NCBI GenBank assembly: GCA_937911865.1
Contig: CALDSK010000220.1
Span: 1 to 58,054 of the forward strand
Direction of reading: 5' to 3'
DNA: 58,054 nucleotides
Source: an uncultured Synechococcus sp.
Lineage (GTDB): Bacteria > Cyanobacteriota > Cyanobacteriia > Phormidesmidales > Phormidesmidaceae
Shown here: one piece after another, positions 33,831-42,950 of the stretch
Position numbering within the stretch: the stretch's first letter is position 1
Layout: each line of letters begins with the position of its first letter
Translations under genes and position numbers: made by a program
The notes under the pieces: model-generated
Database searches by the model: none
Told to the model about the DNA's origin: nothing
What the model saw: the letters and a program-made list of their open reading frames with translations, nothing else

Positions 33831-34840
33831 ATACAGGCAATTCTCAGCCGGTTGACCCGACCGTTAGAAAAACAGGCGGCCCCCAAAAAGATCCACAGAA
33901 AGATCCACAGAAAGATCCGCAAAAAGATCCGCCGAAGGCCCCGTCTAAAGAGCCCAGGCCCAGCTACGTCGGCAAGCGCAAAGAGCAGTCTAATTTCGAT
34001 CGGCTGATGGCCAAAGCACCCGTGCATTTTGCCGTGATTGCCATTGCGGTGCTCTGGACGCTGCCGACGTTTGGACTGTTCATCAGCTCCTTTCGTCCCC
34101 CCGATGCCCTGGTCACCAGCGGCTGGTGGACCGTTTTTCTCAACCCGCTCGAATTCACGCAGTTTACGCTTGGTAACTACCAAGAGGTCTTAGCCGCTGG
34201 CATGGGACAGGCTTTCTTGAACAGCCTGGTGATTTCTGTGCCTGCCACAGTCATTCCCATTGCGATCGCCACCTTTGCTGCCTACGCCCTAGCCTGGATG
34301 GACTTTCCCGGTCGGCAGGCCATTTTCATCGTCACCGTTGGGCTGCTGGTTGTGCCATTGCAGATGACGCTAATCCCAATTCTTAGAGCCTATAACGTTC
34401 TAGGCATTTCTAGCACCTTCTTAGCCGTTTGGTTGGCGCACGCGGCCTACGGTCTACCCCTAGGCGTTTATCTGTTGCGCAACTATATCGGCTCGCTGCC
34501 CAGAGATTTAATCGAAGCGGCCGCTGTGGATGGAGCTTCTTATCTAAATGTGTTTACGCGCATTATTGTGCCGCTGAGCATGCCTGCGATCGCCTCTTTT
34601 GCTGTCTTTCAATTCCTCTGGGTTTGGAACGACCTGCTCGTTGCCCTGGTTTACCTGGGCGGCAATCAAGACGTCGCACCAGTCACGCTGGTACTCAGAA
34701 ACATTGTGGGCGATCGCGGTCAAGACTGGTTCCTGCTCACCTCTGGCGCATTTATCTCCATGCTGGTGCCGATGGCTGTTTTCTTCGCCCTACAGCGCTA
34801 CTTTGTTCGCGGTCTGCTAGCGGGCTCTGTTAAAGGCTAA
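33827..34840 (+). CDS. Sugar ABC transporter permease 2, AglG/GgtD-like
   Basis: A 337-residue MalG-type permease. The core has ISSFRPPDALVTSGWW, six helices and the EAA loop IEAAAVDGASYLNVFTRIIVPL. The N-terminus is unusual: before the first helix lies a hydrophilic stretch with four KDPQ-type units (QKDPQKDPQKDPQKDP), encoded by 12-bp tandem repeats at about 33889-33938. The repeat probably arose by slippage and projects into the cytoplasm. It overlaps permease 1 by four bases. The ATPase gene follows after about 100 bases, probably in the same transcript. Confidence 0.92.
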   Translation: MNTGNSQPVDPTVRKTGGPQKDPQKDPQKDPQKDPPKAPSKEPRPSYVGKRKEQSNFDRLMAKAPVHFAVIAIAVLWTLPTFGLFISSFRPPDALVTSGWWTVFLNPLEFTQFTLGNYQEVLAAGMGQAFLNSLVISVPATVIPIAIATFAAYALAWMDFPGRQAIFIVTVGLLVVPLQMTLIPILRAYNVLGISSTFLAVWLAHAAYGLPLGVYLLRNYIGSLPRDLIEAAAVDGASYLNVFTRIIVPLSMPAIASFAVFQFLWVWNDLLVALVYLGGNQDVAPVTLVLRNIVGDRGQDWFLLTSGAFISMLVPMAVFFALQRYFVRGLLAGSVKG

Positions 34841-34943
34841 GTGTCTACGATCAAAAGCCGACGGGTTAAGGGTCTATCACCTAAGCACTCACCGCCTGAA
34901 TACCCACGTTATCGCTTATCATTCCTCATTCCTCCTTTCTCCT

Positions 34944-36050
34944 ATGTCTAGCGTTGTTTTTGAAAAAGTCAGCAAACAGTATGAAAACGGCTACGTCGCC
35001 GTCAAAGATCTCAACATAGAGCTAGAAGACAAAGAATTTCTGGTGCTTGTTGGCCCATCAGGCTGTGGTAAGACGACCTCCTTGCGAATGCTGGCCGGGC
35101 TCGAAGATATCAGCAGCGGCAGCATCTATATTGACGGTCAGCGGGTTAACAATGTCACGCCAAAAGATCGCGATATTGCCATGGTGTTTCAGTCCTACGC
35201 GCTGTACCCACATATGACGGTTGCCGACAATATGGGCTTTAGTTTGGATCTAAAAGGCGTTGGCAAACAAGAGATTAGACAGCGGGTAGAAGCCGCCGCA
35301 AAACAGCTAGGCATTGAACAGCTATTAGAGAGAAAGCCCAAGCAGCTTTCAGGCGGACAGCGGCAGCGAGTGGCGCTAGGAAGAGCAATTGTGCGATCGC
35401 CAGCCGTCTTTTTAATGGATGAACCCCTCTCCAACCTGGATGCAAAGCTTCGGGTGCAGGCTCGCGCCGAGCTCAGCGAACTGCACAAAAAAGTAGGCAC
35501 CACCTTCGTCTATGTCACCCACGACCAGGCCGAAGCGATGACCATGGGCACCCGCATCGCCGTCATGAACGGCGGCATTTTGCAGCAAATCGATACGCCT
35601 CAAACCGTCTACGAACAGCCCAACAACATGTTCGTCGCTGGCTTTTTGGGCAGTCCTTCGATGAATTTTTTCAGTGCTCAGCTCATTCAGTCAGAAGGTG
35701 CACTCGTCATTCAAACCGATGGCGGCATCACCGTTCCGATTCCAGCTGAGCGGCTTAATCGCTACAGTGAATTTTCTGGTCGTTCCGTTGTCTTAGGCAT
35801 TCGCCCAGAAGGCATTTATCATCCACAGTGCGTGCCCCCCGGCATTCAACCAGCCAGCATTCCAGCCACTGCCAAAGTTGTTGAGCTGATGGGCCACGAG
35901 GTGATCGTGCACTTCGAGCTGGCCGATGGCACAAAGTTCATCGGTCGGTTAGATCCCAGGGTAAAAGTTACCCCCAATGAGCAAATTAATCTCCAGTTTG
36001 ACCTCACCCGGTTTCACCTTTTCGATCAAGAAAGTGAACAAGTTATCTAA
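34944..36050 (+). CDS. Sugar ABC transporter ATPase, UgpC/MsmK/GgtA-like
   Basis: A 368-residue ATP-binding subunit. Walker A is GPSGCGKTTSLRMLAGLED (about 36-54), the Q-loop is VFQSYALYPHM, the signature is LSGGQRQRVALGRA and Walker B is VFLMDEPLSNLDA, with the switch His in YVTHDQAEAM. A C-terminal TOBE regulatory domain follows (VVLGIRPEGIYH). It energises the two permeases upstream. Such ATPases often serve several importers, so it could also power the orphan binding protein at 25176. The leader (34919-34943) is pyrimidine-rich without a clear Shine-Dalgarno site. Confidence 0.93.
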   Translation: MSSVVFEKVSKQYENGYVAVKDLNIELEDKEFLVLVGPSGCGKTTSLRMLAGLEDISSGSIYIDGQRVNNVTPKDRDIAMVFQSYALYPHMTVADNMGFSLDLKGVGKQEIRQRVEAAAKQLGIEQLLERKPKQLSGGQRQRVALGRAIVRSPAVFLMDEPLSNLDAKLRVQARAELSELHKKVGTTFVYVTHDQAEAMTMGTRIAVMNGGILQQIDTPQTVYEQPNNMFVAGFLGSPSMNFFSAQLIQSEGALVIQTDGGITVPIPAERLNRYSEFSGRSVVLGIRPEGIYHPQCVPPGIQPASIPATAKVVELMGHEVIVHFELADGTKFIGRLDPRVKVTPNEQINLQFDLTRFHLFDQESEQVI

Positions 36051-36082
36051 CAGAAAACGAATCCAGAGAACAAATCATCGGT

Positions 36083-37150
36083 TTAGAGCTTATTATCAGC
36101 GATCGCTTTCCTTGGATCGTTTTTACGGCTGTCGCGAATCTTCTCGTACAGCGCCTTCTCTTCGCTCCCTAAATCTTTGGGCGGCGTAATCACCACTTTC
36201 ACCAGCAAATCAGTCCGACTAGAACTCTTTTTATTAGGCCAGCCCTTACCACGCAATCGCAAAGACTGCCCTGACTTCACGCCTGCTGGTACGCTCACCG
36301 TAACGCTGCCATCCGGGGTAGGTACCGCAATCTTGGCACCCAAAACTGCCTCATCCGGTGCAATTGGGACTTCGCAGGTTAAGTTGTCACCGTCAAAGCT
36401 AAAGAAGCCATGGGGAATCAGCGATACCGTCAGGTACACATCGCCTCGCTGCTGCGTCTGTGGATTGCGAGCACCTTTGCCCTTTAGTCGAATCTTGCTG
36501 CCCGGCTTCACACCCGCCGGAATCCTTACCGTAACAGACTCACCGCCAATGCTAAATCGCTTCTGAGCACCGCGAAAAGCTTCAGAAAAGGTCAGTTTCA
36601 AGTCGGCATCCTGGTCTAGTGGACCCCGGCCAGATGCTGATTTTCCACCTGCGCCACTCGCTGTTCTAGGGTCAAAACCAAAGCCGCTATTGCCAAAGCC
36701 GCCCGTATTAAAGCCCGCGCCAGGACTTTGCTGATAGCTATAAGACTGAGAGCGCCCCGCGCCAGCAGGGCCCCCACCAGGGCCGCCAAAACCGCCACCC
36801 ATCCGGCCTAGTAGCTCATTGATAAAGTCGTCAAAGCTACCGTACGCACCAAAGTCAAAGCCAGCCGCACCGCCAGCCGCACCGCCGCGAGGCACACCAC
36901 CGCCCGCCCGGCTAGCCTGCTGCCAGTATTGGCCAAACTGATCGTACTTCTTGCGCTTGTCAGCGTCAGAGAGCACTTCGTAGGCTTCACTGACTTCCTT
37001 AAACTTAGCTTCAGCCGTCTTATTATCTGGGTTTACATCGGGGTGATACTTGCGTGCTAACTTCCGAAACGAACGCTTAATCTCACCAGCATCTGCCGTC
37101 TTACTGACACCCAAAATGGCATAGTAATCTTTGAAATCAGTTGCGGCCAT
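36083..37150 (-). CDS. dnaJ: J-domain chaperone, class B DnaJ
   Basis: About 355 residues from the ATG at 37150 (an ATG at 37168 is also in frame). The J domain is intact ([23 protein letters not shown] in KYHPDVNPD). A Gly/Phe/Ser-rich linker follows, then the two C-terminal substrate-binding beta domains ([38 protein letters not shown]). No zinc-finger CxxCxGxG repeats are present, making it class B (CbpA-like). It stimulates DnaK ATPase and delivers clients. It converges with the ABC ATPase gene, 32 bases away. Confidence 0.93.
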   Translation of the reverse strand: MAATDFKDYYAILGVSKTADAGEIKRSFRKLARKYHPDVNPDNKTAEAKFKEVSEAYEVLSDADKRKKYDQFGQYWQQASRAGGGVPRGGAAGGAAGFDFGAYGSFDDFINELLGRMGGGFGGPGGGPAGAGRSQSYSYQQSPGAGFNTGGFGNSGFGFDPRTASGAGGKSASGRGPLDQDADLKLTFSEAFRGAQKRFSIGGESVTVRIPAGVKPGSKIRLKGKGARNPQTQQRGDVYLTVSLIPHGFFSFDGDNLTCEVPIAPDEAVLGAKIAVPTPDGSVTVSVPAGVKSGQSLRLRGKGWPNKKSSSRTDLLVKVVITPPKDLGSEEKALYEKIRDSRKNDPRKAIADNKL

Positions 37151-37232
37151 GCTTGCTCTTTGCTCCATGAGAACCTAGACGGTTATAGCGTAGCAAAACG
37201 ACCACCCTGACAAGGTTCGGTTTATCAGGTTC

Positions 37233-37277
37233 GGTTTGTCGGGTTTTGGTCCACTGAACCGAATAAACCGACAAACC
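37233..37277 (-). repeat. Hairpin between malQ and dnaJ
   Basis: GGTTTGTCGG (37233-37242) and CCGACAAACC (37268-37277) are perfect 10-bp inverted repeats, with partial pairing continuing inward. They lie 39 bases after the malQ stop on the minus strand. No T-run is evident, so it may be a weak terminator or an mRNA 3' hairpin. Neighbouring GGTTCGGTTT copies form a short direct repeat. Confidence 0.5.
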
Positions 37278-37315
37278 ACTCGCCAATCAACCAAACCGCT
37301 AGGTCTAACGTAGCT

Positions 37316-38818
37316 TTAATCCGGTGCCCGGCCATACAGCTCTGTCAGGTTTTTCAACTGCCCAGCAATTGTCGGGGTCAGCATGGCGTCTACGTAGCGC
37401 CACTCCCAGTTGCCTTCAGAGGTACCTGGCGTGTTCATTCGTGACTGCGTGCCCAGGCCCAATACGTCTTGCAGCTGAATCACTGCCTGATTTGCCACAG
37501 AGCTGAGCGCCAGTCGAATCATTGCCCAGTGCTCTGAGCTCGCTTCAAACGCACCGACATAGTTCACCAGCCGCAGCTTCTCGTATTCAGTCGCTTCGGT
37601 GAACCAGCCGACCGTCGTATCGTTGTCGTGCGTACCGGTGTAAATCAAGAAATTGCGGTCTACATTGTGTGGCAAATAGTGATTCTTGTTGTCTGAACCA
37701 AAGGCAAACTGCAAGATTTTCATGCCTGGGAAGCCATACTTCTCACGCAGCGCATGCACTTTGTCATCAATTTGGCCGAGGTCTTCTGCCAAAAACGGCA
37801 GCTTGCCCAGCTTCTCTTCTACCGTGTCAAAGAAAGCTTCGCCCGGCGCTTCTATCCAGTGGCCACCTAGCGCATTTGGCGCACCTTCAGGAACGGCCCA
37901 ATACGCCTCAAAGCCTCGGAAGTGGTCAATTCGCATCAGGTCGACAAACTCTAGCAGTGACTTGATTCGCAACATCCACCAGTCAAAGCCGGACGCTTGT
38001 ACCGCCGCCCAGTTGTAGGTAGGATTGCCCCACAGCTGACCTTCCGCGCTGAAAAAGTCTGGGGGTACGCCTGCCATCTGGGATGGATACATGGTGTCGG
38101 GGTTCAGCATAAACTTGTCAGGGAAGGCCCACACGTCTGAGCTGTTGTGCGCCACATAAATCGGCATATCGCCCACAATTTGAATGCCCTTTTCGTTGGC
38201 ATAGTGCTTAAGATCGCGCCACTGGCGGAAAAATTCAAACTGCATATACTCGTGGTAAAAGATTTGCTCGGCTAAATCTACCCGGGCAATATTGAGCGCA
38301 TCGATATCGCGCTGCGCTAGGCCACGGTCCCACTCGGGCCAAGGTCTTAGGTTGTTGGCATCTCTAAGCGCCATGAACAGACCGTAGTCTTCTAACCAGC
38401 TGACGCGATCGCGACGAAACTGATTAAACTCATTGCGCACTTCATCGCTCGCATGATCTTTAAACCGCTTCGCGGCTTTCCACAGCAGAGGATACTTAAA
38501 CGCAGCCACCGCATCATAATCAACCCGATCAATCGGGAAGCTTTCTGTTAGCGCCAGCTCTTCTTCTTCCAACAGCCCCTGAGACTGCACGTTCTCCAAG
38601 CTGATTAGCATGGGGTTACCCGCCATCGCGGAGAAAGACATATAGGGAGAGTTTCCATGTCCAGTGGGTCCAAGCGGCAAGATCTGCCACAGCTGCTGTT
38701 TGGTTTCAGCCAAAAAGTCTACAAATCTGTACGCCTGATAACCGATATCTCCAATACCAAAACGGCCTGGAAGTGACGTGGGATGTAGCAAAATGCCGCT
38801 GGTTCTGGAAAAAGACAT
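37316..38818 (-). CDS. malQ: 4-alpha-glucanotransferase (amylomaltase)
   Basis: A 500-residue GH77 enzyme. It begins SRTSGILLHPTSLPGRFGIGDIG, the family's hallmark. It contains GDMPIYVAHNSSDVWA, DLMRIDHFRGFEAYW with the nucleophile Asp, LPFLAEDLGQID with the acid/base Glu, and TGTHDNDTTVGWF. It transfers glucan segments between maltodextrins and releases glucose during glycogen turnover. Length is normal. It is monocistronic on the minus strand, near the sugar transporter and the zwf cluster. Confidence 0.96.
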   Translation of the reverse strand: MSFSRTSGILLHPTSLPGRFGIGDIGYQAYRFVDFLAETKQQLWQILPLGPTGHGNSPYMSFSAMAGNPMLISLENVQSQGLLEEEELALTESFPIDRVDYDAVAAFKYPLLWKAAKRFKDHASDEVRNEFNQFRRDRVSWLEDYGLFMALRDANNLRPWPEWDRGLAQRDIDALNIARVDLAEQIFYHEYMQFEFFRQWRDLKHYANEKGIQIVGDMPIYVAHNSSDVWAFPDKFMLNPDTMYPSQMAGVPPDFFSAEGQLWGNPTYNWAAVQASGFDWWMLRIKSLLEFVDLMRIDHFRGFEAYWAVPEGAPNALGGHWIEAPGEAFFDTVEEKLGKLPFLAEDLGQIDDKVHALREKYGFPGMKILQFAFGSDNKNHYLPHNVDRNFLIYTGTHDNDTTVGWFTEATEYEKLRLVNYVGAFEASSEHWAMIRLALSSVANQAVIQLQDVLGLGTQSRMNTPGTSEGNWEWRYVDAMLTPTIAGQLKNLTELYGRAPD

Positions 38819-39069
38819 AGATACTCAATAACTTGGATTGGTCAGACTTTATCACGGGCTGTTGGGCCCAAATATCTGTATTTTGAATTAACCTCACAGC
38901 GAGGTCAGAGAAAGATCACAAGGCAGGTAGAAGCGCAGTGAAATTCAAAGCATCGGCACTGATTACACTAACCTTACTGACGCTTTCTTGGCACCGCTTT
39001 ACACACTCTTAGCCGCACCTTTGCCCGCGCTAAATAGCCCATACTGAATGGGTAATTAGATAGAGAGCC

Positions 39070-39501
39070 ATGGAATATCGCAACCCAGCACCGACCGTTG
39101 ATCTGATCATTGAAATGATCGATCGGCCTCATCGGCCTATTGTGCTGATTGAACGATTAAATATTCCTCACGGGTGGGCGTTACCCGGTGGGTTTGTAGA
39201 TTATGGCGAGTCGGTCGAAACCGCTGCGGTGAGAGAAGCCAAAGAAGAAACTGACTTAAGCGTCTCCCTGGTTGAGCAGTTTAAGGTGTATTCCGATCCC
39301 AAGCGGGATGAGCGGAAACATACGATAAGTATTGTTTTTATTGCGATCGCAACCGGTGAACCCACCGCTCAAGACGATGCCAAAAGTCTGGTCGTAGCCA
39401 ACCCGTGGGAAGTCCCCCAACAGCTTTGCTTTGATCACGACCAAATCCTTCAAGACTACTGGCGCTATCGCCACTACGGCCATCGCCCCGTAATACTATA
39501 A
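39070..39501 (+). CDS. Nudix hydrolase
   Basis: A 143-residue Nudix protein. The Nudix box [21 protein letters not shown] (GX5EX7REUXEE) is complete, near residues 41-61, giving the Mg-binding glutamates. It hydrolyses nucleoside diphosphates linked to another group; the resemblance to ADP-ribose pyrophosphatase-like or MutT-like clades does not settle the substrate. The gene is followed by the second two-hairpin repeat element, 70 bases after its stop. Confidence 0.9.
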   Translation: MEYRNPAPTVDLIIEMIDRPHRPIVLIERLNIPHGWALPGGFVDYGESVETAAVREAKEETDLSVSLVEQFKVYSDPKRDERKHTISIVFIAIATGEPTAQDDAKSLVVANPWEVPQQLCFDHDQILQDYWRYRHYGHRPVIL

Positions 39502-39570
39502 AAACTGCTCTAAAAAAGCCACGCTAGCGCTTACTATAATCTCCGTGATTGCTCCTCAGTATTCAATATA

Positions 39571-39661
39571 TAGCAAATGACCTAATGCATTAGGTCATTT
39601 GCTAGCCGAGTTGCTTTCTTAGCTGAGGGCTGTAGCTTTTAGAGGCACCACAAGCAGCTCG
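39571..39661. repeat. Two-hairpin repeat element, copy 2
   Basis: A perfect 34-bp palindrome (39571-39604; left arm TAGCAAATGACCTAATG, no loop) is followed by a second foldback. Its outer stem is CGAGTTGCTT (39607-39616) with AAGCAGCTCG (39652-39661, one mismatch). That stem spans 55 bases, the same as the equivalent stem in copy 1. The element fills the gap between the Nudix gene and ridA. Read from the opposite strand it aligns with copy 3 through an AGCAACTCG block. Confidence 0.85.
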
Positions 39662-39685
39662 ACAGACACAATCGAGGAAAAACCT

Positions 39686-40078
39686 GTGCGCAAAATTATT
39701 CAGACTGACAATGCTCCTGCTCCTGTCGGACCTTACAATCAGGGCATTGTTGCCAATGGTGCCATGCTCTTTGTAGCCGGACAAATTCCACTAGATGCAA
39801 AAACTGGCGAAATTGTAGGCACAGAGGTAGCGACGCAAACAGAAAAATCTATTCAAAATCTGATCGCGGTGATCGAGGCGGCTGGCTCAGAGCTTTCTCA
39901 AGTTGTCAAAACCTCTGTCTTTCTCAAAGATATGAACGACTTTGCAGCGATGAATGAGGTGTATGCTAAGCATTTTGGCGATCAGGACGCGCCTGCTAGA
40001 GCCTGCGTAGAGGTGGCTAGGCTGCCGAAGGACGTTTTGGTAGAAATTGAGTGCATTGCAATGGTTCCTCAGGCGTAG
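39686..40078 (+). CDS. ridA: RidA-family reactive intermediate deaminase
   Basis: A 130-residue Rid/YjgF/YER057c/UK114 protein with GTG start and a GAGGAAA ribosome site. Family features: [27 protein letters not shown], the conserved Arg in [22 protein letters not shown], and a normal trimer-type length. It hydrolyses 2-aminoacrylate and related enamines/imines to 2-oxoacids and ammonia, protecting PLP enzymes. Its TAG stop is the first three bases of a 15-bp tandem repeat. Confidence 0.95.
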   Translation: MRKIIQTDNAPAPVGPYNQGIVANGAMLFVAGQIPLDAKTGEIVGTEVATQTEKSIQNLIAVIEAAGSELSQVVKTSVFLKDMNDFAAMNEVYAKHFGDQDAPARACVEVARLPKDVLVEIECIAMVPQA

Positions 40079-40120
40079 TCACCTGGTTAGTAGTCACCTG
40101 GTTAGTAGTCACCTGGTTAG
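40076..40120 (+). repeat. Three exact 15-bp repeats starting at the ridA stop
   Basis: TAGTCACCTGGTTAG is repeated three times without interruption, and the first TAG is the ridA stop codon. About 80 bases on, CACAACGCTCATACAT occurs twice (about 40198-40230) just before the glmU ribosome site. Confidence 0.92.
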
Positions 40121-40247
40121 CTATCTAGAACAGACGGCTGTGCGAGTATCAAGGATTGAATTCAGACAATCAGTTTAGACGGTCCAATTCGGACAATCAC
40201 AACGCTCATACATCACAACGCTCATACATATAAGGAAAGGGGAAATC

Positions 40248-41615
40248 ATGGCAGATTCATTGGCGATCGCAATTCTTGCTGCGGGTAAAGGCACCCGTAT
40301 GCGATCCAAGCTACCCAAGGTTCTCCATCGGCTGAGCGGCCTCACCCTGGTAGAAAATGTCATCAACAGCACATCGTTGGTAAACCCCACGCGTAAGATT
40401 GCGATCGTGGGCTACGCCGCCGAGCAGGTAAAAGCAACCCTGAGTACTGTTCCTAATTTAGAGTTTGTTGAGCAAGCCGAACAGCTAGGCACCGGGCACG
40501 CGGTGCAGCAGGTAATCCCAGCGCTAGAGGGCTTTAAAGGGAATTTACTCGTCCTCAATGGTGATGTGCCATTGCTCAAGCCAGAAACCATTGAGCAAAT
40601 GATGACTACCCACATTAAAAACAACAATGCGGCCACTATTTTGACAGCGCAAATGGACGATCCCACCGGCTATGGCAGAGTCTTTTGCGATGAGAATCTG
40701 ATCGTCAAAGAGATTATTGAGCATCGCGACTGCACAGCAGCGCAAAGAGAAAACACACGCATCAACGCAGGCATTTATTGCTTTAACTGGGCGGCGCTCA
40801 TGACGATTTTGCCGCATCTGAAAGCCGATAACGACCAGCAAGAGTACTACCTCACAGATGTGATTAAAGATCTCTCGCCGGTCATGGCAATGGACGCGCC
40901 CACCTCAGAAATTGCTGGGATCAACAATCGCAAACAGCTAGCAGAAGCAGAAGCGGTTATGCAAAAACGGCTCAAAGATGAACTGCTGCTCTCGGGCGTC
41001 ACGCTGATTAACCCAGAGAGCATTACCATTGATGCGACGGTGACGGTAGAGCCCGATGTGACTATTGAGCCGCAAACCAATCTGCGGGGCAATTCTGTCA
41101 TCAGCGCGGGCTGTCACATTGGCCCCGGTAGCCTCATCGAAAACAGCACCCTTGGAGAGAATACCAAAGTCGTTCATTCTGTCGTCAGCGACAGCGAAGT
41201 GGCCAGCGGTGGTCGCATCGGGCCGTTTGCCCATATCAGAGGCCAGGCGAGCGTCGGTGACAACTGTCGGATTGGCAACTTTGTAGAAGTGAAAAAGTCA
41301 ACGATTGGTAGCCATACCAATGCGGCTCATTTGTCCTACCTGGGAGACGCAGAGCTGGGGCAGAAGGTGAACGTTGGAGCTGGCACCATTACGGTGAACT
41401 ACGACGGCAAAAATAAACATAAGACAGTGATTGGCGATCGCACCAAAACCGGCGCTAACAGCTCTTTGGTTGCCCCTATCACCATCGGTGAAGATGTCAC
41501 TATCGGCGCAGGTTCAGTCATCACCAAAGACGTCGAGCCAGACTGCCTTGCGTTCGCCCGCAGTCCTCAACAGACCATTCCTGGCTGGAAGCCTAAGTAC
41601 CTGAGAGGTACCTGA
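40248..41615 (+). CDS. glmU: Bifunctional GlmU (UDP-GlcNAc synthesis)
   Basis: A 455-residue enzyme for the last two steps to UDP-N-acetylglucosamine, needed for peptidoglycan. The N-terminal pyrophosphorylase has [20 protein letters not shown] (about residues 9-28), [11 protein letters not shown] and NGDVPLL. The C-terminal left-handed beta helix acetyltransferase has hexapeptide repeats and [17 protein letters not shown] with the catalytic region. The ATG has a good AAGGGG site. The last codons contain an 11-bp repeat (CCTGAGAGGTA) that spans the stop. Confidence 0.96.
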   Translation: MADSLAIAILAAGKGTRMRSKLPKVLHRLSGLTLVENVINSTSLVNPTRKIAIVGYAAEQVKATLSTVPNLEFVEQAEQLGTGHAVQQVIPALEGFKGNLLVLNGDVPLLKPETIEQMMTTHIKNNNAATILTAQMDDPTGYGRVFCDENLIVKEIIEHRDCTAAQRENTRINAGIYCFNWAALMTILPHLKADNDQQEYYLTDVIKDLSPVMAMDAPTSEIAGINNRKQLAEAEAVMQKRLKDELLLSGVTLINPESITIDATVTVEPDVTIEPQTNLRGNSVISAGCHIGPGSLIENSTLGENTKVVHSVVSDSEVASGGRIGPFAHIRGQASVGDNCRIGNFVEVKKSTIGSHTNAAHLSYLGDAELGQKVNVGAGTITVNYDGKNKHKTVIGDRTKTGANSSLVAPITIGEDVTIGAGSVITKDVEPDCLAFARSPQQTIPGWKPKYLRGT

Positions 41616-41818
41616 GAGGTCGAGTGCTCTAACACACACCTCCATAGTGGACAAATCTGAGGATATACGGAGTTTATGAGAGCACAGAGTTCATAAAACT
41701 ATATATAGCGGCAACTTTCTTTAGTTCGCATAAAGGTTGATTTCCGAATCCATCTGTTTTTCTTAATATGTAAGCTGAAGGACTCCTGTGCTGACGCGCA
41801 ACAAACTAAGAGGAAAGT

Positions 41819-42880
41819 ATGGTGGAAACGTATCAGCCGATGGTAGGCGGCGCGCTCAGTCGCGACAGCATGACCCTGTCACAGCACGTGCTAAAGCAGC
41901 TACAAAGCTTTGGCCCAGATGCCCAAGACCTCAGCGCCCTAATGAATCGGATTGCCTTTGCTGGCAAGCTGGTCTCCAAGCGGCTGACCCGCGCCGGGCT
42001 GGTAGAAGACGCGCTTGGCTTTACCGGCAACCAGAACGTACAGGGCGAGTCTGTCAAAAAAATGGACGTCTACGCCAACGACGTCTTTCTCTCTGTGCTT
42101 CAGCAAAGTGGACTTGTCTGCCGCCTGGTCTCTGAAGAGATGGAAAACATCTACTATATGCCAGAGAACTGCCCAATTAATCGCTACACGCTGCTATACG
42201 ACCCCATTGACGGCTCTTCTAACGTTGATATTAATCTCAATGTCGGTTCTATCTTTGCGATTCGCCGTCAAAAAGGCGACGACGAAGACCAAACGGGCAA
42301 TGACCTATTGACCAATGGCCACGAGCAAATTGCAGCAGGCTATATTCTGTACGGGCCCAGCACTGTACTGGTCTTTAGCATCGGCAGAGGAGTGCACTCC
42401 TACACGCTAGATCCCAGCTTGGGCGAATTTATTCTATCGAGTGAAAACATTCAAATTCCCACCCACGGCTCTAACTACAGCGTCAACGAAGGCAACTTTT
42501 GGCAGTGGGAAGAGCCCTACCGAGATTACATTCGCTACATGCATCGCCACGAAGGCTACTCGGGGCGCTATAGTGGCGCATTAGTAGGCGACTTTCACCG
42601 CATCCTGATGCAGGGCGGCGTCTTTCTCTATCCAGGTACCCTCAAGAATCCAGAAGGCAAGCTACGTTTGCTCTACGAATCTGCACCTCTAGCCTTTCTA
42701 GCCGAACAGGCAGGGGGAAAAGCCACCACAGGAGAGCAGCCCGTCTTGGATTTTGTCCCCAGCGCGTTGCATACTCGCACGCCGCTGATTATCGGCAGTC
42801 AAGAAGATGTCGCCCTGGTGGAGTCTTTTATTCAGGAGCGTCAGCTAGAAAGGCCGCCTGCAATCTCCAAGGTGAGCTAA
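41819..42880 (+). CDS. fbp: Fructose-1,6-bisphosphatase class I
   Basis: A 353-residue class I FBPase. The metal/phosphate motif [22 protein letters not shown] and the substrate segment [27 protein letters not shown] (here [13 protein letters not shown]...) are present, with [20 protein letters not shown] near the C-terminus. It makes fructose 6-phosphate in the Calvin cycle and gluconeogenesis. An AGAGGA site precedes the ATG. It heads the fbp-zwf-opcA cluster known from filamentous cyanobacteria. The last bases form a 13-bp direct repeat, GGTGAGCTAATTT, that includes the stop. Confidence 0.95.
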   Translation: MVETYQPMVGGALSRDSMTLSQHVLKQLQSFGPDAQDLSALMNRIAFAGKLVSKRLTRAGLVEDALGFTGNQNVQGESVKKMDVYANDVFLSVLQQSGLVCRLVSEEMENIYYMPENCPINRYTLLYDPIDGSSNVDINLNVGSIFAIRRQKGDDEDQTGNDLLTNGHEQIAAGYILYGPSTVLVFSIGRGVHSYTLDPSLGEFILSSENIQIPTHGSNYSVNEGNFWQWEEPYRDYIRYMHRHEGYSGRYSGALVGDFHRILMQGGVFLYPGTLKNPEGKLRLLYESAPLAFLAEQAGGKATTGEQPVLDFVPSALHTRTPLIIGSQEDVALVESFIQERQLERPPAISKVS

Positions 42881-42950
42881 TTTGGTGAGCTAATTTTTTC
42901 CAGGCACTTCTCACAGCTTCTTTTTCTCACAGCTACTTCTTCCAGTCACT

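Noticed and set aside
31453..36050. Firm naming of the transporter as GgtBCDA for glucosylglycerol
   Set aside because: Alpha-glucoside family resemblance is clear, but the ligand cannot be read from the sequence, so symbols were withheld.
41788..42135. Arg-rich frame overlapping the start of fbp
   Set aside because: Out of frame with fbp, which has a proper ribosome site and full family motifs.
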